Source: JBFXAM01 sp050184295 | Lineage (GTDB): Bacteria > Planctomycetota > Phycisphaerae > UBA1845 > Fen-1342 | DNA length: 51,763 nucleotides | Direction of reading: 5' to 3' | Assembly: GCA_050184295.1 (NCBI GenBank) | Contig: JBFXAM010000019.1 | Location: 1-51,763 of the forward strand | Shown: one piece after another, positions 16,801 to 24,800 of the stretch | How positions within the stretch are numbered: position 1 is the stretch's first letter | How the letters are laid out: the number at the start of each line of letters is the position of its first letter | The notes under the pieces: generated by a model | Seen by the model: the letters and a program-made list of their open reading frames with translations, nothing else | Told to the model about the DNA's origin: nothing | The model's database searches: none | Program-made: the position numbers and the translations under genes

Positions 16801-16993
16801 TGCGCCGGCGCCTCCCGCCGCGCCCGTGCCCTCGGCGGCGCCTCCCGTTTCGGGCCCACGCGGCGCGTCGAGCGCGTCACCATCGAGTTCGACCCCGACG
16901 CGCGTTCCGGTGATCTCCGACCTGGTTGAGCGACTCGCAGACAACCTGACGCCATTGCCGCCGGGCGGCGCGATGATGGTGGCACCGGACTAA
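13850..16993 (+). CDS. BlaR1-like M56 membrane metalloprotease with coiled-coil and Pro/Ala-rich tail
   Basis: 1047 aa. The N-terminal part is multi-spanning: helices at about 12-30, 40-60, 270-290 and around 385. The protease signature HELAH (366-370) is followed by RRRDHWVCW and EADAACDAW, as in M56/BlaR1. A further helix at about 477-497 leads to the periplasm. There two similar 50-residue units (about 551-600 and 609-658) share the patterns LPxxKxxAL, LMxRxDVP and FVE(L/M)I; they may be small alpha/beta domains of the secretin-N kind. A coiled coil of about 170 residues follows, then a 160-residue Pro/Ala tail reminiscent of TonB linkers. There is no penicillin-binding sensor domain. GGAG precedes the ATG. 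Expected role: cleave the upstream repressor on an envelope signal. Confidence 0.88.
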   Translation: MSLLEFAMERLWQHAWALIPMALLGAAACRWLATRPATRHAVWLAVLAWFVVPLVVPAPPVRTAASTGSTSHGVASAVESPAERRATPDLAVPLAPPGDSIGVSTAAMPHAGALRVNTRGAAGSSAPQPPSAGLGPEPNSATGRAPRRSAPIRRPFPAPNNFRALERTLAPDRPQRERPVIVRADEASERRSAPPNTMAVSTPLADVAPSTTAVHAPPISPGAVSPAVVAAGESGRDRMATWSAWAMNSYAAWLATFAGVRTALARVPSLPGWIWAAGVALALLWNLAGILIFRRQTRRAVRPSQWVERETALVARHLGMSRVPEVRLIDHRISPLVWCGWRTRLYLPLALWEQLDRVGRRAILCHELAHLRRRDHWVCWLTLLIGVFYWWHPVVWYVRRRIHDEADAACDAWVTWLMPRGRRAYAEALLKTRQFIDLNSVQSPAAAMAVTSAGARNLYRRLTMVMTRSDGPRASWMGVILAGGLLFAGWVVTPALSCPPEVPEAETVVEAGQAAPPASAQTYQTRVRQRATANAPRAAVTAGGGLIIRRYELPKGKLEALTELMSRSDVPVRVAPADNAIEVHGTAEQHERFAAFVELIASESRWESHALPQAKRDALYGLMARDDVPIYVRQEADGMGVNGNDHVQRVFGEFVEMIHPGGATTEKKTMLRSGVGSANAVAQAEIAAALGKTKGLSGNLKGLKGALAETQKRELEAAAEQLARVEALRARGLATDAEVRARADAAARDAEAALADRVRAKARERIERIEKQMQTLRERMEELRREADQLRSESSRLSDEAEDAGLRAEEESEPARRGALRKHVRSAERQARTLENRADALEDRAAEFEAQLDQLEMQQAEVDEHAATVEDALEMFREHLALAARDGAEEQYGLMAPASAYLELVPSILHAPRPGAPVLAPSAPMPPSPGAPEALSPAGPHPTPAPPAAPSAPARPAAPALPRAAPPTPLAVPAPPAAMPAPPAAPAPPAAPVPSAAPPVSGPRGASSASPSSSTPTRVPVISDLVERLADNLTPLPPGGAMMVAPD

Positions 16994-17126
16994 TTCGCAG
17001 ATGGGTCTGGGGACGTCTGCCGCGCGGCCGCGTCCCGAACCTGACGGAATCGAAACGACCAAGCGTTCGTCGCCGGTCGCAGAGCGGTCGAAGGCTCGCT
17101 CTGCGCCGCCCGGGTGAGGTCTGCGC

Positions 17127-20100
17127 ATGTCATCCACCACCAACCCGATCTCACCGCGTCCAACGCGCCGGCTGACCGCGGCGCGCTTGCTCGAACCATC
17201 CAGCCGGCATGCCGCGGCGCCGGTGGGGCTGCTCGTGCACGGGCGCCGCCGATTCGCGATCGCACGGGCGGCCGGCCGGGCCTGGCTGCGCGAGTGCGTG
17301 AGTGCCGCGGCCGCGGTCGTGCTCGTGTCGCTCGCGATCGGCCTCGTGCGCGCGAGCCCCAGCCGAGCCGACGACGCCGCGCAGCGCGAGGCGGGCGCCG
17401 CGGACTCTCCGGCGCTGCCCCATTATCTCGCCGGCAACGGGCTCTTGAATCGCGGTCTGCACGAACTTGCGGCGGTCGAATACCGCGCGTTTCTCGAGGC
17501 CGATCGCGACCATCCGCGCGTCCCGGCGGCGCGCTATGGGCTGGCGGTCTGCCTTTTCCGACAGAACGACTTCGACGGCGCCGCGCGCGAGCTGGCGCGC
17601 GTGGTGAAGGTCGACGGATTCGAGTTCGCGGCCGACGCGCGGCTGCTGCTCGCGCAGTGTGCCTTGCAGCGCGGCGACGCGGCCGCCGCGATCGGTGGAT
17701 TCGAGCAGCTATTGAAGGACTTTCCCGACCACGCGCACGCAGACGACGCGGCTGCCGGCGTGATCGAGTGTCTCTATCGCGAGTCCAAGGCTGTATTGGT
17801 TTGCGAGCAGGCGCGCTCGTTCGCGCAGCGCTGGCCGAACTCCCCGCTGCGCGAGCGTGTGCTCTATCTGCGGAGTCTCGCCGAAATGTCCCGCCGCGAG
17901 TGGACGAATGCGTCGCAGCAGCTGACGGAGCTGTTGCAGACGTACCCCGAAGGCGCGTTTCGCGACCACGCGACGCTGCTGTTGGCGCAGTGTCTCGACG
18001 ACCAGGGACGCGCGGACGATGCGTTGCTGTGGTACCGCCGCGTGTTGGAGGGCGCGCACGGCGACTACGTTCCCGACGCGCTGCTCGGGCTGGGCGCGCT
18101 GCTGGTTCGCCAGCGAAAGCCCGCCGACGCGCTGCCGCACCTCGACCGGCTGCTGCGCGACTTTCCGCAGACGCCGCACCGCTTCGAGGCGCGCCTGCAA
18201 CGTGGCCGGGCGCTGCTCGAGCAAGGCGACGCGCCCGCGGCGCAACAGGTCTTCGACGAGCTGACACGCGACGGCGGCGGCCACGCCGACGCCGCCGCGC
18301 TCTGGAGCGCCAAGTGCCGGCTGCGCGCCGGCGACGCGCCGGGGGCGGGCGAGCGGCTGGCCGCGGCGCTCGAGAAGCATCCGCAGAGCGCGCTCGTGGC
18401 GGAGATGCGCTATGACCGCGCGCTGGCGCTCTTCCAAAGCGGCGCATTCGAGGCTGCGGCCGAGGCCGCCCGCGAGTTCCGGACGCGCCATCCCGAGCAC
18501 GAGCTCGCGGCCGACGCGCTGCACCTGGCGGCGCTGAGCGAGCATCGCCGAGGCCGATACGCGGAAAGTGCCCGGCTCTGTGACGCGTTCGAGCGCGCGT
18601 TCGCGGCCCACCCGACGGCTCCGGCGGCGGCCTTCCTCGCCGCGGAGAATGCTTTCCTCGCAGGCGATTACGCGGGCGCGGAGCGGCGCTACGCACGCTT
18701 TGTTGAGCTGCACGGGGAGCACGCCGACGCGCCCAAGGCGGCCTATCGCCGCGGGCTCGCGCTGCATCGGCTCAACCGCGACGACGACGCGTTGCCGCTG
18801 CTCAAGTCGGCCGCCACCGCCGCCGCGCGGGATCCGCTGTTCCGGCCGGCGCTTCGGGCGCTCGGCGAGGTGCAGTTCGATCGCGCGGACTACGCCGCGG
18901 CGCACGACGCGTTGCGCGATTACCTCGCCGCCGAGCCCCCCGGCGCGGCGCGGGCGCCCGTGACGCTCAAGCAGGGGCTGTGTCTTCTGCGTCAGAAACG
19001 CTACGACGATGCGCTCCGCGTCCTGGAAGGGGTCGATGGGCAGGCGAGCGTCGACGTGCGTCGCCATGCGGCGTTCGAACGCGGGCAGGCGCTGCTCGTG
19101 CTGGAGCGCTGGGATGCGGCCGAAGCGATCTTCGACGCGCTCGCGCGTGAAGAAGGCGACAATCGGTTCCTCGCGCCGGCGCTGCAACATCTTGCCGCGC
19201 TGGCGAGCCGTCGCGGCGACGCGGCGGGCGCCGAGCGTTACGCCGGCCGCGCGGTGGCGGCCGAGCCCGACGGCGCGTCGCGGAGCGGGGCGCTGCTGCA
19301 ACAGGCCCGCGCGCTGCTGATGCAGGAAAAGTACTCGGCGGCGGAGACGTCGTTCCGCTCGTATCTCTCCGAGGCGGCCGATTCGCCGCCCGCTGCGGAA
19401 GCGCGCGCCCAGCTCGCGATCGCGGTGGCGCGCCAGAACCGGCCGGCCGAAGCGCTGCCGCTGCTCGCGGCGGCGCTGAGCGCCGGCGAAGGCTCGCGCG
19501 GCGCCGCGCTCCGTGCGGCGCTGCTTTACGAGCAGGCGTGGTGTCTGCGCCAACTGGGCCGCGACGAGGAGGCCGCGCGCGCCTATCGCGAGCTGGTCGA
19601 CGCTCCGGACGCGGAGCGCGCGCGTCCTCACGTGCTGCTCGAGCTTGCCGAGCAGGAGGCGTCCGCCGGCCGCTGTGACGCGGCGCGCCCGCTCCTCCAG
19701 CGCCTGCGCGCGGCCGCGGAGCCGTCTTCGAGCGGCGTGCCCGACGCAGTCCTCGCGGGCGCGACCTACCGGCTCGGCGTGTGCGAGTTTCAGATCGGCG
19801 AGCACGCCGCCGCCGCCGACATGCTCGCCGAGTTTGTGCGGCGCTGGCCGAGTCACGCGCTGGCCCTGTCGGCGGCGTATTTCTGCGGCGAAGCGGCGCA
19901 CCGGGCGGGGCGGCTGGAAGCGGCCGCGACGCACCTGTCCCGCGTGCTCGATGCCGGCCCGGCCGACGCGGTCTACGGTCCGGGGCTGCTGCGGCTGGCG
20001 GAAGTCCTCGCGACGCTGCAACGATGGGAGAAGTGTGAGCAGGCGGCGGCGCGCTTTCTGCGCGATTTGCCCGATCATCCGCAAGCACACCAGGCGCTGT

Positions 20101-20507
20101 TCAGCCGCGCTTGGGCGCTCGAGAACATGGCGCGGTACGACGACGCGATCGCAGCCTACCGCGCGCTGCTCGAGCAGCACCAGGGACCGCTCGCGGCCCG
20201 CGCGCAGTTCCAGATCGGGGAATGCCTGTTCGCGCAGAAGAAGCACGACGACGCCGTCCGCGAGCTCCTGAAGGTGGACGTGCTGTACGCCTACCCCGAA
20301 TGGAGCGCCGCGGCCTTGTACGAGGCGGGCCGATGTTTCGAGGTGCTCGGCAGACCCGTCGAGGCGCGCGAGCAGTTCAACCGCGTTCGGGACAGACACG
20401 CCGGCACGCGCTGGGCGGAACTCGCGGCGGAACGCCTTCAGGCGACCGCGAGCGGCGGCCTTCCCGGTCGCGCGGCCCCGCCGCAGGATGGGAGAGAGGG
20501 ATCATGA
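17127..20507 (+). CDS. Large TPR-repeat protein, envelope-associated
   Basis: 1126 aa. A basic N-terminus is followed by a transmembrane or signal segment at about 57-75 (SAAAAVVLVSLAIGLV) and a likely cleavage region (ASPSRADD). From about residue 95 to the end it is made of tetratricopeptide-like helical pairs, with recurring patterns such as ALAVCLFRQNDFDGAAREL and FRQNRPAEAL-type units, about 25-30 repeats in all. The organisation resembles BamD/YbgF-type periplasmic TPR proteins but is much longer. Its TGA overlaps the ATG of the next gene (ATGA at 20504-20507), so it is translationally coupled to the ExbB/TolQ gene. It is likely a scaffold for the ExbBD system. A GGTGAGG ribosome site precedes the ATG. 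Confidence 0.85.
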   Translation: MSSTTNPISPRPTRRLTAARLLEPSSRHAAAPVGLLVHGRRRFAIARAAGRAWLRECVSAAAAVVLVSLAIGLVRASPSRADDAAQREAGAADSPALPHYLAGNGLLNRGLHELAAVEYRAFLEADRDHPRVPAARYGLAVCLFRQNDFDGAARELARVVKVDGFEFAADARLLLAQCALQRGDAAAAIGGFEQLLKDFPDHAHADDAAAGVIECLYRESKAVLVCEQARSFAQRWPNSPLRERVLYLRSLAEMSRREWTNASQQLTELLQTYPEGAFRDHATLLLAQCLDDQGRADDALLWYRRVLEGAHGDYVPDALLGLGALLVRQRKPADALPHLDRLLRDFPQTPHRFEARLQRGRALLEQGDAPAAQQVFDELTRDGGGHADAAALWSAKCRLRAGDAPGAGERLAAALEKHPQSALVAEMRYDRALALFQSGAFEAAAEAAREFRTRHPEHELAADALHLAALSEHRRGRYAESARLCDAFERAFAAHPTAPAAAFLAAENAFLAGDYAGAERRYARFVELHGEHADAPKAAYRRGLALHRLNRDDDALPLLKSAATAAARDPLFRPALRALGEVQFDRADYAAAHDALRDYLAAEPPGAARAPVTLKQGLCLLRQKRYDDALRVLEGVDGQASVDVRRHAAFERGQALLVLERWDAAEAIFDALAREEGDNRFLAPALQHLAALASRRGDAAGAERYAGRAVAAEPDGASRSGALLQQARALLMQEKYSAAETSFRSYLSEAADSPPAAEARAQLAIAVARQNRPAEALPLLAAALSAGEGSRGAALRAALLYEQAWCLRQLGRDEEAARAYRELVDAPDAERARPHVLLELAEQEASAGRCDAARPLLQRLRAAAEPSSSGVPDAVLAGATYRLGVCEFQIGEHAAAADMLAEFVRRWPSHALALSAAYFCGEAAHRAGRLEAAATHLSRVLDAGPADAVYGPGLLRLAEVLATLQRWEKCEQAAARFLRDLPDHPQAHQALFSRAWALENMARYDDAIAAYRALLEQHQGPLAARAQFQIGECLFAQKKHDDAVRELLKVDVLYAYPEWSAAALYEAGRCFEVLGRPVEAREQFNRVRDRHAGTRWAELAAERLQATASGGLPGRAAPPQDGREGS

Positions 20508-21307
20508 ACACATTGCTGCTCGGATGGGGGACCGTGCTCGCGCAGGCGGAGGCCGCCGGAACCACGCAGATTCTCTCCGTGTGGGATTTCCTGCTGAAGG
20601 GCGGGATCGTCATGATCCCGATCGGGGTGTGCTCGCTGGTGGCGCTCGCGATTACGATCGAGCGCCTCGTCTGCTTGCAGCGACGCCGGGTGATTCCGCC
20701 GGAGTTCATGACCGGTCTCGACACGGCGTTGGGTCGCGAGCGCGACAACGCGGCGGCGGCGAGCGATTACTGCCAGCGCAACGGCACGTCGATCGCGAAC
20801 ATCATCCTTGCGGCGCTGCGACGGATGCACGAGCCCAACGACCAGTTGGAGCGCCACATTCAGCAAGCCGGCGAGCGCGAGCTGGAGCGGCTGCGCAAGC
20901 GGCTGCGCCTGCTGGGAGTGATGGCGTCGATCGCGCCGTTGCTGGGGCTGCTCGGCACGGTGTTCGGCATGATCACCGCGTTTCAGACGGTGGCCGCCTC
21001 GGGCGCCGCGCTGGGCAAGACCGAGCTGTTGGCGCGGGGCATCTACGAAGCGCTGATCACGACCGCGGCCGGGTTGATCGTCGCGATTCCGACGCTGCTG
21101 GCGCACCACGCGATCAGTGCACGGATCGATCACCTCGTGCTCGAGATGGACGAGATGACGGTGCGGTTCGTCGAGTCGCTGCGGGCGCCATCCGCCAGCA
21201 CGAACGGCCGGCTGCGCCATGCGGACGCGCCCGTGCTTGCGCCCGCGTCGCACGGCGGCGAACCTTCGCCGGCGCTGCGGGTTGCCGATCCGGTCGCCGC
21301 GTCATGA
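20504..21307 (+). CDS. MotA/TolQ/ExbB proton-channel family protein
   Basis: 267 aa. Three transmembrane helices are visible: about 33-56 (GGIVMIPIGVCSLVALAITIERL), about 146-170 (LGVMASIAPLLGLLGTVFGM) and about 185-210 (ALITTAAGLIVAIPTLLAHH). The segment APLLGLLGTVFGMI is the family hallmark. ExbB/TolQ pentamers surround an ExbD/TolR dimer and convert the proton gradient into mechanical movement. The start overlaps the stop of the TPR gene and has a GGAGAG site just before it. The C-terminal 60 residues are disordered and unlike E. coli ExbB. The next gene is ExbD. Confidence 0.94.
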   Translation: MNTLLLGWGTVLAQAEAAGTTQILSVWDFLLKGGIVMIPIGVCSLVALAITIERLVCLQRRRVIPPEFMTGLDTALGRERDNAAAASDYCQRNGTSIANIILAALRRMHEPNDQLERHIQQAGERELERLRKRLRLLGVMASIAPLLGLLGTVFGMITAFQTVAASGAALGKTELLARGIYEALITTAAGLIVAIPTLLAHHAISARIDHLVLEMDEMTVRFVESLRAPSASTNGRLRHADAPVLAPASHGGEPSPALRVADPVAAS

Positions 21308-21392
21308 CGTTTTCCGGCCTCCGGTTGGATGCGCACCGCGCTGCGGTCGCCGGCGAATGGGCCGGTCGGCCGCAAGTTCGGAGGGAAATGTG

Positions 21393-21803
21393 ATGCTCAT
21401 CCGGGCGCGCCGCGAGCTGGCGGGGCCGGCGCTCGACATGACGCCGATCATCGACATGGTCTTTCTGCTGCTGATTTTCTTCCTCGTCGCGACGACGTTT
21501 CAGCAGGACGAGCGCGAGTTGAACGTGGCGCTGCCGGTCGCAAAGGCGGCGGGGCCGATCAGCGCGAACCTGCGGGCGCTGGTGGTGAATGTGGACGCGG
21601 CCGGCGAGATCGTCGTCTCCGGGCGACGCGTGCAGCCTGACGACTTGCGCGCCATCGTTCGCGAGGCGGTGGCCGGGAATCCGCAGCAGAAAGTCACGAT
21701 CCGCGGCGATCGGCGGTCGCGCTACGAGTCCGTCGTCCGCGTGCTCGACATCTGCAAGGGCAGCGGAATCCAGCAGCCCTACCTCGACACCGTGATCGAA
21801 TGA
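21393..21803 (+). CDS. ExbD/TolR-family energy-transduction protein
   Basis: 136 aa, typical length. A single transmembrane helix (about 18-40) opens with TPIIDMVFLLLIFFLV; Asp21 is the conserved proton-carrying Asp of ExbD (Asp25 in E. coli). The periplasmic domain has the usual fold, ending in VTIRGDRRSRYESVVRVLDICKGSGI-like sequence. Start ATG 21393 follows a GGAGG site. It lies 85 bases after the ExbB gene and 64 bases before the TonB-like gene. Confidence 0.95.
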   Translation: MLIRARRELAGPALDMTPIIDMVFLLLIFFLVATTFQQDERELNVALPVAKAAGPISANLRALVVNVDAAGEIVVSGRRVQPDDLRAIVREAVAGNPQQKVTIRGDRRSRYESVVRVLDICKGSGIQQPYLDTVIE

Positions 21804-21867
21804 ACTCGCGCCGTATGGCCTGCGCCGGATTGCCGGCGGCCGTTGGACTCCAACGCCCGGGATCGCG

Positions 21868-24800
21868 ATGACGCTGCGTCGGATCATGCTGTTCACGTTG
21901 GTCGCGGCGGTGTTGGGCGGCGCCGCCGCGCTTGCGTGGCGCGTCGCGCCGCGGACGGCACGCTACTACACGGACGGGGACACGATCCGCCACCCGCTCG
22001 GTTCCCTGGCGCCGCGCGACGTGCTCTGGCAGCCGCCGCGCGCGCTCGCGGAGCTGGTCGACGCGGCGGGAGATGTGTACGAGCCGAAGCTGAGCTGGGA
22101 CGGGCTGTCGCTGTTTTTCGTGCGCGGCAAGGCGGGCGCGAACGCCGATCTGTGGGTAGCGCGGCGTACGCCGACGGGCTGGTCGCCGCCGGCGCCGCTC
22201 GGCGAGTTGAACACGCAGTCCGATGAGCTCGGCCCGGCGCCCAGCTTCGACGGCGCGGTGCTCTACTTCTACAGCGACCGTGCCGGCGGGGTCGGCGGCT
22301 ACGACCTGTGGGTCGCGCAGCGTGAAGGCGAGCGCTGGCTCGGGCCCACGAATCTCGGCGCCGCCGTGAACACCGAATTCAACGAATACGCGCCCGCCCC
22401 TGCTCCCGACGGCGCAACGCTCTATTTCTCGTCGAATCGTCCCCGGCCGGACGATGAGCGTCAGCCCAACCCCGACGCCTGGCCCGCGACCGTGCGCGAA
22501 GACCGGTTCCACCGCACCTACGATCTCTACGCCGCGGCGCTGACCGATCGCGGCGTCGGCGTCGCGGCGCCGCTCGTGCTGCTGAACACACCGTTCAACG
22601 AAGGCCCGGCGTGCGTTTCACCCGCGGGGGACTTTCTGTATTTTTCGAGCGACCGGCCCGACGGGCAGGGGGGCTTCGATCTCTACCGCGCTCGACGCCT
22701 CCGCGGCGCGTTTCAGCCGCCGACGAATCTCGGCCCGCCGGTCAACAGCGTGCAGAACGAGCTGGACCCCGGCTTGACGGCCCTCGGATTCGCGCTCTAC
22801 TTCAGTTCCGATGCCGCCGACGCGGCGGGCGCTGCGGACACGGCCGCGCGCGAGGGGCCGCGCCGTGCGCCCGCGTACGGTATCTACTACACGACCTCGC
22901 GCGAGGTTTTTGTCGAGACCGAGCGCGACCCGCGCCCGCCGATCGACTGGGCGGGGTTGTGGGCGCGGGTCGGCCCGAGCCTGCTGTGGGCGCTGCTGAG
23001 CCTGCTAATGCTCTTGCTGCTGCTGGCGCTGGGGCGCGACCTGTGGAGGCGGCGCCTCAGTCTGCTGGCACGGTGTCTGCTCGCATCGCTCATGGCCCAT
23101 CTTCTGCTCATGATGCTGATGAGCGTCTGGAACGTGACCGCGGGCGTGCTCGACGCGCTGCGGGATCCCGGCCTGATCGAAGTGGCGCTCGTTCCCGCGG
23201 CCGCCGCCGATACGCTCGCGGCGCAGCTCACGGACTTGTCGATCGAGGTGGCGACGCCGACGGCTGAGGCTTTGCCGACGCTCGCGCGACCGGTTGTCGG
23301 GCTGGCGGCGGCGCCGGCGGAGCTGGTCACGTTGGAGGCGGCGCCGAGCGATGCGGCGCGCGAGGAATCGCTGTCCGCCGCTACGGACGTCGCGGAGGCG
23401 CGCGTGCCGGCGGAAACGCGCGTTGTCGCGTCGAGCGCGGCGCCGCCGACGCGCACGACCCCGGCCGAGCTGTCGCTGCCGGCGGCGCCGGCGCCCGCCG
23501 CTCCGCGCGCCGAGCCGGCGCTCGTTGCACCGGCGGCAACGCCGCTGGCGATCGAGCCGGTGCGTGACGCGGCGAGCGCAGCGAGCGAATCGGCCACCCC
23601 GAGCGTGATCGTGACGCCGGCGCCGAGCGCTGCGGACGCATCCGTCGTCGACGTGCCGCTCACTGCGCAGAGTCCGCGGATCGCCGAGTCTTCGCCGCGT
23701 GCGTCGTCCGCGGCTGCAACGGTGCTTACGCCCGTCGATTCGACGACCGCTGTCGTCGATCTCGCGCTGCCCGTATCCGCGGCGCCGGTCGTGCACGCCG
23801 CACCCGCCGAGCCCGCCCTCCCGCCCGTGGAGCATGCGCCGGCCGAGCGCCAGCCGATGGAGGCGCCAGTGGCGGCGGCTCCGGCGGCGCTGACAGAGCT
23901 TCCCGTGGCCGGTGCAGCGCGGTCGACGACTTCGGGCGAATCCGACGTCGAGATGGTCTCTGGGCTGCCGCGCGCGTCGGTGGACGCGACCGATCGGCGG
24001 TTGGAGACCCGCTTCGTCCGGCCGGCGGCGCCTGCGGTCAGGTTCGACACGCCGTCGCCTGTGGTTGCGCTGCCCGCCGAGTCCGCGCCCACCCGCGCGC
24101 CCCCGGCAAGCGAGTCGGCCGACAGCCCCGCGAGCCCGGCACCGGCCACGCTGGCGGTTCGCCGAGCACCACCACCCCGTGCGGATCTCACGCGATTGGC
24201 GCCGCCGGACACCCTCGTGCGCGAGCTGGGACCGCCGACGACCGTCGAGCGTTCGTCGGACGCGAGCCTCATCGCATCCACGAAGCCGCCGGGCGATGCG
24301 TCGCTGCCCAACGCGCGCGGCGTGCGGGTTCGCGAGCCCGCATCGCCGGCGCCGCGGCCGGACGTGCTGTCGGTGCTGCGTCTGCCGACGGAGACGACTC
24401 CGCCGAAACCGACGTTCGCGCAGCGTGCTCCGGAGCGGCGCGAGGAAGTTGTGCAGCGCATGGGCGGCAGCCCCGAGACAGAGGCCGCCGTGCGGCGCGC
24501 CCTGGTCTGGCTCGCGGAGCACCAGAGCGCGGACGGCCGCTGGGACGGCGGAGCGTTCGACGCCGGCTGTGGTGGCTGCGGCGGCGCGACTCACTATGAC
24601 GTGAACGTGGCGCTCACGGGGCTTGCGACGCTCTGCTTTCTGGGCGCCGGCCACACGCCCACCAGCGACGGTCCCTATCAAGCGCACGTGGACCGCGCAC
24701 TGCGCTGGCTGGTCGCGCGGCAAGCGCCCGACGGTGATCTGCGCGCTGGCGAGACGATGTACTCTCACGGCATCGCCGCAATCGCGCTCTCCGAAGCGCT

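Noticed and set aside
17709..20399. 896-codon open frame antisense to the TPR gene
   Set aside because: Antisense shadow of a repetitive GC-rich gene; no ribosome site or motif.
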